Below are positions 39,201-50,639 of a stretch of 64,000 nucleotides of DNA, in pieces (position 1 is the first letter of the stretch; every line of letters starts with the position of its first letter). Below the pieces are notes generated by a model. That model was not told the origin of the DNA. It did not search any database and worked only from the letters and a program-made list of their open reading frames with translations. The stretch covers positions 27,567,434-27,631,433 of the forward strand of contig OY986969.1 in NCBI GenBank assembly GCA_963920575.1. The letters are read 5' to 3'. The DNA is from Narthecium ossifragum (Eukaryota; Streptophyta; Magnoliopsida; Dioscoreales; Nartheciaceae). The position numbers and the translations under genes were made by a program.

Positions 39201-39505
39201 CACGGAAACTGATCCACCCTCCATGTATGTCTACATTACATACATAATATGCATTTCGTACGTGCTGCTGCTCTACTGGAAGATCAGTTATAAGTAGTGT
39301 TAAGGTACTAATTATTCTTCTCTTCTGTCGCATGATCAGGTTGCATCTTCTTGAGCTTGGCGTTGGAGCCTACCTCTTCTTCTGCGGGTGCTACGATATG
39401 GCCTTCGGGAACAACCGTTACTACCTATTCCTCTTCATCCAAGGCCTGGCATTCTTTGTGGTCGGATTCGGCTACGTTGGCACCCATATTCCCCACGCCC
39501 AATGA
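33275..39505 (+). CDS. CSLA: cellulose synthase-like A, glucomannan mannosyltransferase
   Basis: Nine exons: 33275-33604, 33775-33873, 34367-34619, 37703-37813, 37887-38023, 38281-38394, 38539-38738, 38934-39137, 39340-39505. They total 1,614 nt, 537 aa, the usual CslA size. CslA enzymes are Golgi GT2 enzymes that build the beta-1,4-mannan or glucomannan backbone from GDP-mannose and GDP-glucose. An N-terminal membrane segment (about 38-60) precedes the catalytic domain: [20 protein letters not shown] (first Asp), the DxD motif in [13 protein letters not shown], the catalytic region [11 protein letters not shown], and QQHRW (QxxRW). Several hydrophobic spans follow. The start gives [14 protein letters not shown] and is the only in-frame ATG before the conserved N-terminus. 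Intron 3 is unusually long (3,083 bp), and intron 5 contains a MITE. All motifs are intact. Confidence 0.95.
38102..38245. mobile_element. Tourist-like MITE in CslA intron 5
   Basis: A 144-bp GC-rich element begins GGGTCCGTTTGGCTCGG and ends CCGAGCCAAACAGGCCC. It is flanked by TCA on both sides (38099-38101 and 38246-38248). It lies inside the 257-bp intron 5 of CslA, only 36 bp upstream of the exon 6 boundary. Confidence 0.8.
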
Positions 39506-40837
39506 GCCTATAGAAACAGTGCCAAGCCACAGGGTGTTCAGCTAGCGTTGCTTGTTTGTTGTACCTAGCTTCTAATCGGAGACATATATATTCTTACCCT
39601 CACCTCCGCGTGTTACTCGCAGTGCATGGTGACTACGCCTTCAAGGAACCAGACTTTACTGCGTAGTATGTCCAGAAGAAGCATATATTCATCCCTTGTG
39701 AATAATAGCTAGGTATTATAAGTACAAGTATAGAGAATTTGAGAGAGATTAAATTGTAGGAAGCTGTTTTTCTCTTCGTAGCAGCAGCAGCATTAGGGAA
39801 GACAGGCTTGATTTGAAGATGATTTTGTGTGGAGAAAACGCTCATAATTGATCGTTCTTGTTATTTTCTCAAATGTCCAGTTTAAAAGCTTGTGGGTTTC
39901 CTTTTTTTTCTTTTCTTTTTATTACATAGAGGACAGAATAAGATGATGATAGTTTGAAGGCCAGATTTGGGTCTATCATTTTTTTGTATTTCTATCCCCG
40001 TCCATGTTTCCAGTGCAATAAGAAGATGAAACATATGCTCATGTTTCTATATACGAGCTAGTCACTTTTCACTTTCTTCAGATTTTTTTTTTCCAATCAA
40101 TTTCCAATTGTGTTATTCTGATTTTAAGCCTTGATCGCCGAAAGCAGCTTTGGTGTTAATATCATAATGACGCATACATGTGTGCTACAAATAGCTAATC
40201 GCTACATAAATTAGTTGATGAGCACAATGCAAATCTGGATTTACAGTTGCCTTCACGGTCAACAAGTGTGACAAATAAATGTTGCAATTTGTTCCTTCAA
40301 AAGACGATCAATATACCACCATTCTTCACCACATTTTATTTGTTTAAAATGTGAGGTTCACTTTTGAAGTGATAGTCGCACTACGAATGAATAAATGAAT
40401 TGGGGAATAAAGTTAATTCTTCTTTTTGCCTTCCAATGTCAGCTCTCCAACTTGTGTGACATTTTCATCAAGGATTTACCTATTCATAGAGTGATCCTAG
40501 GATCTGATTCCAGACACCATCTGAACATTTTCATCAAGGATGCGGCAAATGGGACATCTGTCTACGAAATGGATTATGAAGCATCAGGTCAACAGAATTT
40601 GCTGGATCTTGTATAGAATTCTGGAAAATCTTAGACGCATGATGCAATGATTAAAGCCTCAAGAATGTCATCTCCTCACTGAAGAAAACAGAGATACCAT
40701 ACGGTGTTAGAATTAGCAGGATGAAAACAGTTAAACAACAGTGACACCCACAATTCGAAGAGCTATCAAATTCATTTATTCCTTTCTGATCATAAAGTAC
40801 CTTCAATTCTTTCTCTTGGGATGTATATGCACTTCTA
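39506..40837. other. converging 3' flanks of CslA and the Cms1-like gene
   Basis: The left part should be the CslA 3' UTR and the right part the 3' UTR of the minus-strand Cms1-like gene, which converge here. The phrase ATTTTCATCAAGGAT occurs twice (about 40,461 and 40,529). No other gene was recognised. Confidence 0.45.
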
Positions 40838-43510
40838 CTAGACAGAGTCATCCATACACAGTACGTGTGCTGGTTCTTTTACTAGATCATTCAGAAATGA
40901 AGGTGAAACATCGCAGCAGGGTTCATTGAAGACTACAACCTGAGGATATCCAGATATATTTTCTCTGACAGATGCCACAGCATCCATGAAGCCCATGTCT
41001 GCAAGATCTTTTATTCCATCAAGAACCTGTTAAGATAACAAAGTAAGATTACCAAAGGGACAAAGTTAAAAGTCACAAATAGAGATGGGAAGAGCATAGC
41101 TCAGAAAGATCTCAGAAGTTGAGGAACAAGAGATTGCTGTCAACATCAAATGGCAGCCCCATTTCTCAGACTAAAGGCAGAAGGGAGTCGAAGAAAGATG
41201 CAGTCAAAATAGTGATTGAATGTACAAGAGAGATACTAAAATGACAAAGTTAAGTAGTCGAGCTGATGATCCTCGCTTAGGGACCCAACCTGCACTATCC
41301 CGACCCACGGCAAACAACTGCAAAAGCTAGAACAAATGGCTGCTAAGCAAAAAAAGGAAAAGGACAAAAAAAAGAATGGCTGCCAGTAAAGGGACTAATC
41401 AATTGTATAATCAAAGAAGACAATGGACCATACTCTGATGCAATCACAACCAAGAATTGAAAATTCCACCAGTCATCAAATTTAAGCCTCCACAAACATC
41501 ATAAATTAGGAAATAGAACCTTGATACTGGAAAGAAATAAAAAGCATAACAAATATAGAGCTTGATTTGCAAGTCAGCTGAGCAAAGGAACAAATAGATG
41601 ATTAAAATGTGTAAATAAATGCCAGGAGTATGGCGTAAAAGCAATCAGTAACTTACCAACAATGACACTCCAGAGATGTCAATAGCCCTCAAGGAGATGA
41701 GCTGAAGAAGCCTTTCAGGAGTAGATACAACAAACTCAGGTTCACAGCTCTTCAAACTGTTTTACAAAAGGAACTAGTAAGCATTAGAGCCACAAAGACG
41801 ACAACTAACTAGTTGACTCAAATAGCAATCCAGAAGAAACATAAACCGTATCCTAGCTTGAATGCTTCACCTAGGTAAGATTCTGAACTCAAATGCATTG
41901 GAAGGCTATAAACAAAACCTTCATACGCTTGCAAGTAAAAGCCAAGTCAATGTCATTATTGATAAGAAGCTTTTTCCTAGACTTGATCAAAGGATTGGCA
42001 TTAGCAGATCATACGCACATACTATCCTATCCGTCCACCTAGCCTTAGTCAACAAACATATAAAACCAAAACTCTCAGACATACGAGCATAGAGATCTGC
42101 AATGAATATTTCATAAAACATAATTGCATAAACACTTTCCAACTCAAAATCGAATTTGATAGTATAGAGTTATGCAACATTAGCTATACATTCACCAATA
42201 TCAAAGTATGTTTGCAAGACAAAAAATCTTCTCTTTGCAATCAGCTGTCTGGTAGCATACCATAATATCTTACAGAGCTTAATTGACAGAAAACCATAAA
42301 TCAAAGCATTGATGCTACATGTTTAAAGATAACCACCGCATACACTCTAAGATATCTTAAGCGAACATTTTGCACTAAGTCTACACGCTGTACCCAGCTC
42401 AGAAAAATCTGAATACCCCTTTGAATGCCTGAAAACAATGGCAAGCAAGTGCCAGGTGGATGTTCAATCACTAACTTACCCATGGAACTGATGATCAAGG
42501 GGAGCCCCACAATGCAAGCTTACTGCGTGGACACCAAGAGCCTTAAGTGGTTTGCATATCGACCTCACCTGAGAGCCAACGCAAGTAAGATGGACGAATG
42601 ATAGACGTAACATCAGAGCAGCAACTGCAAAGAGGAAGCACCTGAATGGCCTTCTCTTGAGAAGGCACGATAAAGAGAAGGAAAGGGATGGGCACAGTAT
42701 GCCCTTGATTCTCCTTCCTCGCAACAATGTCAGAGGCCACAGAAACCAGCCAAGCGATCTGCTCTCTCGTAGCAGAAGCTCCGCTGGTGTCCACAACGTT
42801 CAGCCCGGCACAACAGCGTCCCCAGAACTCTGCACCCCACGAGCTGGCCAACAGAGGGGCATGCGCGCTCGGATCGAACGTGCCCTCCTCGGCCCAGGCA
42901 TCCTGTATGGCTTTCAAGCATAGAACGAGGAATTTGGAATTCGTTGCTTCACCAGAGTCGAAGACCAACAACTCGCCCTTTCCTCCTTGCATCCGACAAT
43001 CCTCGGTTTTCCCAGAAGGACCATCCTCCAATTCCCTCTCTTTGTTAGAGAGCATGTGTACGGAAGTACGGAACACCCGGGCACGGGACGAGGATGGGGC
43101 CTTATCGTCTCGGTTATGTGTTTTGGGAGGCTCGGCCTCTGTGGTCTTCTTGGTCAGCTTAGAAAGGGCCTTCTTGCCATGGAGATCGTTAAAGGGATCG
43201 TCGGGGGTGGGAAGGCTGAAGCACATACCCTGCCAAAAAAGACGATGGATGCTTCATGTATAAGGCGAAGTTCGTAGGGTTTAAAGAAAGGGGGAAAAAA
43301 CGAAGAAGAAAAGAAGCGGTAGGAGTAAAACAGAGAAGGACGAGGAAAGCAACAAGGGACCTCGCAGCTGCGCCGTTTTCCGGCATTTCGGCGTCGTTTG
43401 GAGGCGATAATGGAGGCGATGCGAGCAGAGACGGCGGACTCGCTGTTCCGCACCTTCTTACGGTTGATCTTGTTCTTCTTCCTCCTCACTGCATCGTCCC
43501 CTTTTGCCAT
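40838..43510 (-). CDS. degenerate DEAD-box-fold protein, Cms1/CMSS1-like
   Basis: Five exons on the minus strand: 43361-43510, 42642-43229, 42480-42568, 41657-41756, 40838-41026. Together they are 1,116 nt, 371 aa. The start MAKGDDAVRRKKNKINRKK is very basic, as in nucleolar proteins. A RecA-like half resembling DEAD-box helicases follows: FLLFIVPSQEKAIQ, VRSICKPLKALGVHAVSLHC, EFVVSTPERLLQLISL (motif Ib TPERL) and LLVLDGIKDLADMGF, where the DEAD motif reads LDGI. No Walker A (GxxxxGKT) is visible, so it is unlikely to be an ATPase. This architecture fits Cms1/CMSS1, a factor linked to 90S pre-ribosomes and U3 snoRNP in yeast. That assignment is inference. An inactive plant DEAD-box relative is the main alternative. 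Confidence 0.7.
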
Positions 43511-43806
43511 GTCGAGGCGCCCCACCGAACAGATAGAGCACTGTTTGGAGGAGCGGGAGCAGCAGCGGCGATCGCCGAGGAGGGTTCGGAGTGGAGCTGA
43601 TAGAGACGCGGAGAGGGTTAGGGTTTTTGAGAACGGGAACGCTCCGGGTGGTCTGGGTATCATCAAGGGCCAAGTCCCTTAAATGAAGCCCACTGACTCT
43701 TCGTAATGGGCCGTTATTGTGACCGTGAAGGCTAGTAGAAGGCCCCAACAGGCTTAGCCCCCAGGCATCGCTCTTAGACCAGCAACTGTTCGTTTAGTCA
43801 AAAATA

Positions 43807-44677
43807 GAGGTGGCAATTCGTTTCACCAGCCTAGATGCCTTCACCTCAGGTCTCAATTCGTCAAAAAAAAAAAAAAAAAAAAAAATTCGGGTTGTCGGGT
43901 TCGGATCGGGTCGTACACTGACCCGTTTATTAAAGACCAAACTCGAACCCGACCCGTTTAATAAACGGGCCAGGGTGTATAAACTCAAACCCGATCCATT
44001 TATAAACGGGTCAACCCGACCCGACCCGTCTAACCCGTTTATTAAACGGGTCGGATCGGGTTCGGGTTGACCCGCCACGGCAACCCACCACGGCCAAGGA
44101 GGGAGAGGCGGCACCAGCGACCGGATCTGGCCGGAAACAATCGGATCTTGCCGGATATGGCCGTATCTGGCCGGGAAACAGGCGAATCTGGCCGGATCTG
44201 GATCGGATCTGGGTCGTAGCGGCGAGGGGGTCACAGATATGACCGGGAAGCAACCGGATCTGAGTCGTGGACGGCAGTGGGGCTTCGTGGTCGGTGGCGG
44301 TCGGTGGCGGCGCCGGCGCTGAGGTGCCCTCGGGGGAGTGAACGCGTAAACGCCCTTCACCAGCGAGGCAACTTGCCATCATGAGAGGAGTGGAGAGGGA
44401 GATACGGGGGGCCTCAGGCAAGGGAGGAGAGGGTGAGAGGAGTGGAGGAGAGCTGGAGAGGGAGATTGGGCGGGGTGGGGGGGAGGCAGAGAGTTAAGGG
44501 AGGAGACGGTGAGTCAGTGCCTTAGTGGAGAGGAGTGGAGGATAGCTGGATAGGGATCTAACCCACGGGTCAACCCGACATGACCCGTTTATAAACGGGT
44601 CGACCTGTTTATGACCCGAACCCGTTTATCTCGGGTCGGGTCGGGTTCACGGGTCATGACCCGGATTGCCACCCTTG
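43807..44677. mobile_element. non-autonomous MULE-like element, GGGTCGGG-rich
   Basis: The termini are inverted: GAGGTGGCAATTCG on the left and GGATTGCCACCCTTG on the right. A 10-bp near-perfect direct repeat flanks the element: GTCAAAAATA (43797-43806) and GTCAGAAATA (44678-44687). Subterminal regions on both sides carry many copies of GACCCGTTTAT/ATAAACGGGTC and GGGTCGGGT in both orientations. A 24-A run lies near 43,862-43,884. The centre carries TCTGGCCGG-type repeats. Both strands have long ORFs here because the sequence is stop-poor, but none looks like a protein. The element ends about 300 bp upstream of the Cms1-like gene start. Confidence 0.7.
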
Positions 44678-44687
44678 GTCAGAAATA

Positions 44688-45299
44688 ATAATTATGGGTG
44701 ACACGATTTATTTGGCCGGAATTGAAAGCAAGAAGCTAAAACCATGTCTATAAGACTATAAATCAGATCTAATCCATTGGAGAGAATTTTATCCATATTA
44801 AGCATAATGCATTATTATCACTTTGTGCGTTCTTAAGTACCGAAGAAACGCTAATTCAGATCCAATAGCTCCAGGATTAAATTTATAGTGACCTTGGGTG
44901 CTGCCTGCTACTGCTAGCCTTCACTTTACATTTAAAAAACAAAATCCAGCATCTCTAGCTACTTGATTTCGAGCTCGGGGCGTTGTTTAGTTGCACGAAT
45001 CCGGAGAAGGGATTATTTCCAGAAAAAAACATGATTCATTAATAATCACAGTTCTTTACAGTCTATAAGACTCACCGTACGTAGAAGGACCTCAATATCA
45101 CGCGATAACGATAGGCACTAGGCAGAGCTCCCAACACTCGTCTGCCACTCGGGATATATATAAACGTACTAACAGCATTTAGACAAACAGAAACTTAATT
45201 GGATTTGGTTTTTAGTGAAATGAGACAGGTAGCTTCAAGGGTGAAGAGGTGGTCGGACTTCAATCCTAGCGACTCCCACCTCTGCTGCTTTGGCGACCT
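44688..45299. other. intergenic
   Basis: About 600 bp of AT-rich sequence with no recognised feature. Its right end is probably the 3' UTR of the minus-strand ORF that starts at 45,740. Confidence 0.4.
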
Positions 45300-45740
45300 C
45301 TACTTCTCCAACGAGGAGTCGTCGGCTTTCGAGTCCTTGTCTACTTCTTTTCCGACGCCACACTCCCGATCTCTTCTGGCGCCGCCACCTCCAGCGCGGG
45401 GGTCCTCATCATCTTCTTCGACGTAGTTGGGATCCCGGGGATCGATCGCGGGAGGGACAGGGTCGAGCTCGGCCTCGGACAGGTTGAAAGGACCCTCCCA
45501 GGTGAACTTGCCGCCGTGGCCAGACTTGGGTGGTCCATGGGCAAGTCTGAGTCCGTCGGCTGGGTGGCGTTCCATGCGATGGAGGCCCTTGTCGAGTAGC
45601 TTCCTCTCGATGTACCAGAGCTTGTCAGGGTACTCATCAGTCTCCTTCAGCTCCAACTTCTCCACCCGCTTCCTCCCTTCTTCGTCCCGAATCTCCACCG
45701 GTAACTTCACGGTCTGGCCCCGTGCCTCGTCCTTCGCCAT
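45300..45740 (-). CDS. small acidic hydrophilic protein, function unknown
   Basis: An intronless frame of 146 aa. The N-terminal two thirds look conserved and ordered: VKLPVEIRDEEGRKRVEKL, EYPDKLWYIERKLLDKGLHR, DGLRLAHGPPKSGHGGKFTW and AELDPVPPAIDPRDPNYVEE. The C-terminal third is charged and low-complexity (Glu, Asp, Lys, Gly). There is no signal peptide or membrane span. The KSGHGGKFTWEGP and PPAIDPRDPNYVEE blocks look like conserved motifs of a plant-specific family that I cannot name with certainty, so no function is given. Coding-like GC content supports a real gene. A Copia element begins 335 bp upstream of the ATG. Confidence 0.7.
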   Translation of the reverse strand: MAKDEARGQTVKLPVEIRDEEGRKRVEKLELKETDEYPDKLWYIERKLLDKGLHRMERHPADGLRLAHGPPKSGHGGKFTWEGPFNLSEAELDPVPPAIDPRDPNYVEEDDEDPRAGGGGARRDRECGVGKEVDKDSKADDSSLEK

Positions 45741-46075
45741 ATATAAACGTTCTTTCTAGCAGCTATCACTCCTTAAATGCCGCGTGCGTCACTACGTAGA
45801 CGGATCGCTGGCTGCTGGTTCAATTCGAGATCAAGTGCTGAAGAGTTGTTTCTTTTATAAGCAGTACTCTCTTTTGTCTCTTTTATGCGCTCGCGCACGC
45901 GTTGGAGACTGCGGTGAGAGAGAATTGGAGGACTAGAAAACGATGGAACGTTGTAGAACGTCCGTCCAAGCGCGCGCTCCACTTCTTTCCTAAACGCCAC
46001 GTATCCACCGACAGCCTCCGTGGAGAGTTGGGAACCCACAAGAAGTTTCATAATATCTCATTATAAATATATATA

Positions 46076-46080
46076 CAAAT
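46076..46080. repeat. target-site duplication of the Copia element (left)
   Basis: CAAAT immediately precedes the left LTR. The same five bases follow the right LTR at 60529-60533. Confidence 0.95.
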
Positions 46081-46895
46081 TGTTAGGATTAAGTCCAAGT
46101 AGATCGTCAATTGATAGGTGATTTTGATGAAAACAAGTGCCAAACGAAGATGAGAAGAAAACAAAGAAGAGAAGAAATCAATGACACGCGAATTTAACGT
46201 GGAAAAACCCTTCAAAATAGAAGGTAAAAAACCACGGGCGGAGAGGAGGAATCCACTATGAACAATCAACAAAAGTACAGTCAAGTTCTTCGTCTCTGTT
46301 CTCTTCAGGAAAGAGAAAAATAGAGACCTTACAAAACTCAACCTAAAATTGAAGAACAATGAAACCCTTAACCCTAATCTTATGATCTAGGGTTTATATA
46401 TATAGACCACTACGATCCAATAGGATCTTAACGGGTTTATACTAAAACAAACATAATAAAACCCGTTAAGTATAGTTGCCTAAAATAAAAGGACTTCAGC
46501 ATCGGGCGTCCACGGTCGACCGTCAACTTGCCACGGTCGACCGTCATGCTTCCACGGTCGACCATCAAGTTCCTACGATCGACCGTCATGCATCCACGGT
46601 CGACCGTCAAGTTCCTACGGTCGACCGTCATGCTTGAACGGTCCATTGGCACGAGTCCATCATACGCCCGCGGTCGATCCTCGCATCGACCCTGGGAAGA
46701 GATTTCCTTGACAGAGACGGACGGTCGATGTCACGGTCGATGTCACGGTCGACCGTGACAATCTTGAGCAAGACGGTTGATGCTGCGGACGATGCTCCGA
46801 TCGTCCGTGACAACCCGCGGTCGACCGTCAAGAGTCCACGGTCGACCGTGGTCTTCAGATTCTGCTGAGAAAGAGTTTTTGAGACAAACTCAACA
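46081..46895 (-). repeat. 3' LTR of the Copia element (815 bp)
   Basis: It holds the same landmarks as the 5' LTR: the 21-bp palindrome array at about 46,511-46,640 and a TATA box (CTATATATATAAA on the minus strand) at 46393-46405. It is 12 bp longer than its partner because GATGTCACGGTC is present twice at about 46,727-46,750. As the downstream LTR of a minus-strand element, its promoter points towards the ORF at 45,740-45,300. Confidence 0.92.
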
Positions 46896-46979
46896 AATCT
46901 CCACTTGGCTCAAAAAACTTTGATTTCAACATACTAGTGGCACATACCCCCTCTCCTCCAAAATGCCCCGAAGGGCAAC

Positions 46980-49112
46980 TCAATTGCTTCGAACTCCAAT
47001 CAAATCCAAGCAATGCTTGAACTTGACAGCATGAACTGACTTTGTCAGCATGTCAGCAGCATTATCTTCAGTACCAATTTTCTTGACACAGAGATCACCT
47101 CTTTCAACAAGATCTCGAACAAAATGATACCGAACATCTATATGCTTCGTTCTCTCATGGTACATCTGATCTTTAGTCAAATGAATTACACTTTGACTAT
47201 CACATAGAATTGTCCCATCACACGAAAACGAACTAATTTCACTTAATATGCCCTTAAGCCAGATTGATTCCTTTGAAGCTTCAGTAATAGCCATGTATTC
47301 AGCTTCCGTCGTAGACAAAGCAACTGTGGATTGTAAAATCGAGCGCCAACTGATGGCACATTCACCAAAAGTAAACACATAGCCAGTAAGGGACCTTCTT
47401 CGATCTAGGTCACCAGCATAGTCTGAATCTACATAGCCCATAACACTGCTTCCTGTCTTCCCAAAAACCAAACATGTAGAAGAAGTACCCTTCAAGTATC
47501 TTAAAATCCATTTCACTGCCTGCCAGTGAGCCTTTCCAGGATTTGCCATGTATCTGCTCACAACACTAACAGCATGGGCAATGTCAGGACGAGTACATAC
47601 CATAGCATACATGATGCTACCAACTGCATTGGAATAAGGAACACGAGACATGTACTTAATCTCATCATCAGTTTTAGAAGACATATCTGCTGAAAGCCTA
47701 AAATGAGGAGCAAAAGGAGTACTAATAGGTTTGGCATCAAGCATGCCAAAACGATCAAGAACTTTCTCAACAAAACCCTTTTGAGTCAAAAACAGCTTTC
47801 CAGCTTTACGTTCTCTTTTAATCTCCATACCAAGAATTTTCTTGGCAGCTCCTAAGTCCTTCATCTCAAATTCACGACTTAGAGCATCCTTCAACTGATC
47901 AACCTCAAACATATCCCTTGCAGCAATGAGCATATCATCCACATAGAGTAACAAATATATGAATGATTCATCAGGAAGCTTTCTAAAATAGACACAACTG
48001 TCATACTTGCTTCTAGAGTATTCAAGGTGCAGCATGAAAGAGTCAAAATGCTTGTACCACTGTCTAGGAGACTGCTTCAATCCATACAAGGACTTCTTAA
48101 GCAAACAAACATGATCTTCTTTTCCTTCAACTGCAAAACCCTCCGGTTGATGCATATAGATGGTCTCATCAAGTTCTCCATTTAAGAAGGCAGTCTTAAC
48201 ATCAAGTTGCTCTAACTCATAATCTTTTATAGCAACAAGACCAAGCAAGATGCGAATAGAGCTATGTTTCACAACATGAGAAAAAATGTCATTGTAGTCA
48301 ATACCTTCAATTTGACTGTAGCCCTTTGCAACTAATCTTGCTTTGTACTTAGCATCCTCAACACCATGGATGCCTTCCTTTCTCTTAAAAACCCACTTAC
48401 ATCCAACAATTTTCTTCTTGCTAGGAGGTTTTACAAGGATCCATGTTTGATTTTTATGAAGAGACTCCATCTCTTCATTCATAGCAACCAGCCAAGAACC
48501 TGCATTACTAGTTGAAATAGCATATGAATAGGATGTTGGTTCATGAAAACACTCAGTTTCTAATCCAGCAGACAGAGCATAAGCTACCAAATTATTTTCC
48601 GCATATCTCTGAGGTGGTCGAATATCTCTTCTTGGTCTATCTCTTGCAATGGAATAAATATTAGAATGAGTAGCCTCTTCTTCTTCATCATCTGAACCAG
48701 TCTGAGTTGGAGGTGCTTGCACTGAAGAAGAAACTTTCTGAGAAGTAACAGGAGTAAGCTCCACCTGCACCCCAACTGGCGAATTATCTGAGCCTTTTGT
48801 AACAAGAGGTGTAGCACAATTATTTTTCGGATGAAGCATAGCCGATTCATCAAAAGTCACATCCCGGCTAACCATGAACTTAGAAGATTCATGACACCAT
48901 AATCTGTAACCTTTCACTCCATCAATGTATCCTAAGAAGATGCACTTCTTAGCCCTAGGAGCCAACTTTCCTTCATTCACATGGCAATATGCTGGACAAC
49001 CAAAAATCTTCAAAGTAGGAGAATTTCCTGACCATACCTCCTCTGGAGTCTTAAACTCGATGGAAGCAGCTGGAGATCGGTTCACTAGATGACAAGCTGT
49101 AAGCACAGCTTC
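46980..49112 (-). pseudogene. Copia pol, C-terminal part: integrase end, RT, RNase H
   Basis: This frame is open from the insertion boundary to its stop. It starts in the end of the integrase ([30 protein letters not shown]). The reverse transcriptase follows with [41 protein letters not shown] and the active site YVDDMLIA. RNase H follows with [30 protein letters not shown] and [11 protein letters not shown]. No internal stops are seen, so this half is well preserved. It is cut from its own start by the nested insertion and cannot be translated as part of a normal polyprotein. Confidence 0.9.
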
Positions 49113-49322
49113 TGTGAGGACCTGCCCCTCTATCCCTGTGGCTTGTTGTTTACCCCAAGGGCAATTTGGGAATTTGCGCCTTGGCGGTCGTTTCACACTG
49201 GGTGTGCACACACAGACCTTGTTTGGTGCTTGTGTTTGTTAGAAAGGATAGGTGGAACCAGGTTCGGTAGTCCTGTGCTTGGGCTTGTGTCTCAGCCCAA
49301 GGTTGCCGTTTTGGGCAAGGGA

Positions 49323-50200
49323 GATCGATCTCCATGGCAATGAAGATCGATCTCTCTGTGCCTAGTGGTCGCCGTCTGGGCAGGGGAGATCGATCTCCAT
49401 GGCCATGAAGATCGATCTCTCTGTGCCTGGAAGTCGTTGGCGGTGGCGTCGAAGGACGGCCACGGCGATGGCCGTCGCTTCCCCTGTCAGGGGAGGGAAG
49501 ACTTTCCTTCCCCTCCCCCAGCTTTTCCCCGCCTTCGCCGGCTTTCCCCGGCCTTACCCCTTCCCCTCCTCCTTCCTTTCCTTCTCTTCTTCTCTCCCGC
49601 GAGCTTCGTTCCTCTGCTTCCCCTGTTTCCGGCTGAGAGCTTTTCTTCGCCGTTCTTCCTCCTCCGGCCACCCTTCCTGGAGCTTGAAGGCTCGTTGGGT
49701 TCGTGGCGAGGCAAGGAAGATCCTAGGCTAGGCTTTGTGGATCGAAGCTGCGTTGTGGACGTAGGGTTCTCACTCAAAGCTCCGGCTGTTTTGAGGGTTT
49801 AGATCCGGTTTTGTTTTTCGGTGGATCTCCTTGTGGAGTTGGTGTTGTCCGGTTTTGAAGCCTTGAGCAGCTTCGTGGCACTGAGATCTCCCAGCCCACC
49901 TAGTTTGGTGAGGTATGGTGGAGGTTTCCGGCGGTGTTCCTCGCCGTCCGGCCGCCGGCGAACCCAATCATGATCGATCTCATGGGATGAGATCGATCTT
50001 GGTCGGGGTGGCCCAGCCCGCCCGAGCGAGAGCGATCTCCCTGGGACGGAGATCGATCTCTTGGCAGCTGGCGCCAGTGCGTCGAGGGTCACCTAAAAGA
50101 TCGATCTTCATATGGGTGGAGATCGATCTTGTTGGGGTGACCAGGACGGGTGCTGCTAGCCTCGAGGAAGATCGATCTCCATGCTGTAGGAGATCGATCT
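49323..50200. repeat. six paired GATCGATC palindromes in the + LTR
   Basis: Pairs of GATCGATC cores start at 49323/49345, 49388/49410, 49972/49991, 50030/50051 (first core one base off), 50099/50121 and 50170/50192. Four pairs are exactly 22 bp apart; the others are 19 and 21. Most cores are extended symmetrically (GAGATCGATCTC). Most sequences between the cores are themselves dyads, such as CTCATGGGATGAG, so whole pairs could fold into hairpins. Confidence 0.85.
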
Positions 50201-50639
50201 CCTTCGGTGCAGAGTGGGTTTTTACTTGCTTTAAGTGCTGTTTTGCCCGCGGGGCTTCGCCTGCAAGTGGTTTTGACGGTTTTGCCCTCGGGGCTTAACA
50301 TGTTGCCAATCATGCTTATGTTTACTGCTTTGTGGTTAACCGAGGGAGTAATGAACCCTCGGGAATGCTTAGTATAAGTGGGCCATGGGTTATGCCCTTT
50401 TACCACTTTATGGTGAACCGAAGGAAGTCATGATCCTCGGGAGTGCTTAGTATAAATGGGCCGAAGGTGTGCCCTTGCTGTGTTGGTTGTTTACAGCTTT
50501 ATTTATTCATATCCTGCCCTGCTCCCTGTGCATTAGACATGCTAGGTTTGACTGGGTGGGTTTGACCCGTGGACTTCGGTGATCTGAGGATAAGTGGTGG
50601 ATGCCGTTACCCGACTTGTGTCCCCATGCTGGTGGCCAG

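Noticed and set aside
43794..44421. ORFs of 86-188 codons on both strands at 43.8-44.4 kb
   Set aside because: They are low-complexity Pro/Arg translations of the GGGTCGGG-rich MULE-like element, with no domain features.
46437..46831. Repetitive ORFs on both strands of the Copia LTR (MTVDR- and RSTV-type repeats), also at 60082-60542
   Set aside because: They arise because the 21-bp palindrome unit is a multiple of three and lacks stops. They lie wholly within LTR U3 sequence and have no independent coding evidence.
49365..50406. ORFs on both strands inside the + Gypsy LTR, and similar ones at 53.9-54.5 kb
   Set aside because: They are stop-poor, pyrimidine-rich LTR sequence repeated at the same place in related LTRs. 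No gene-like conservation is seen.
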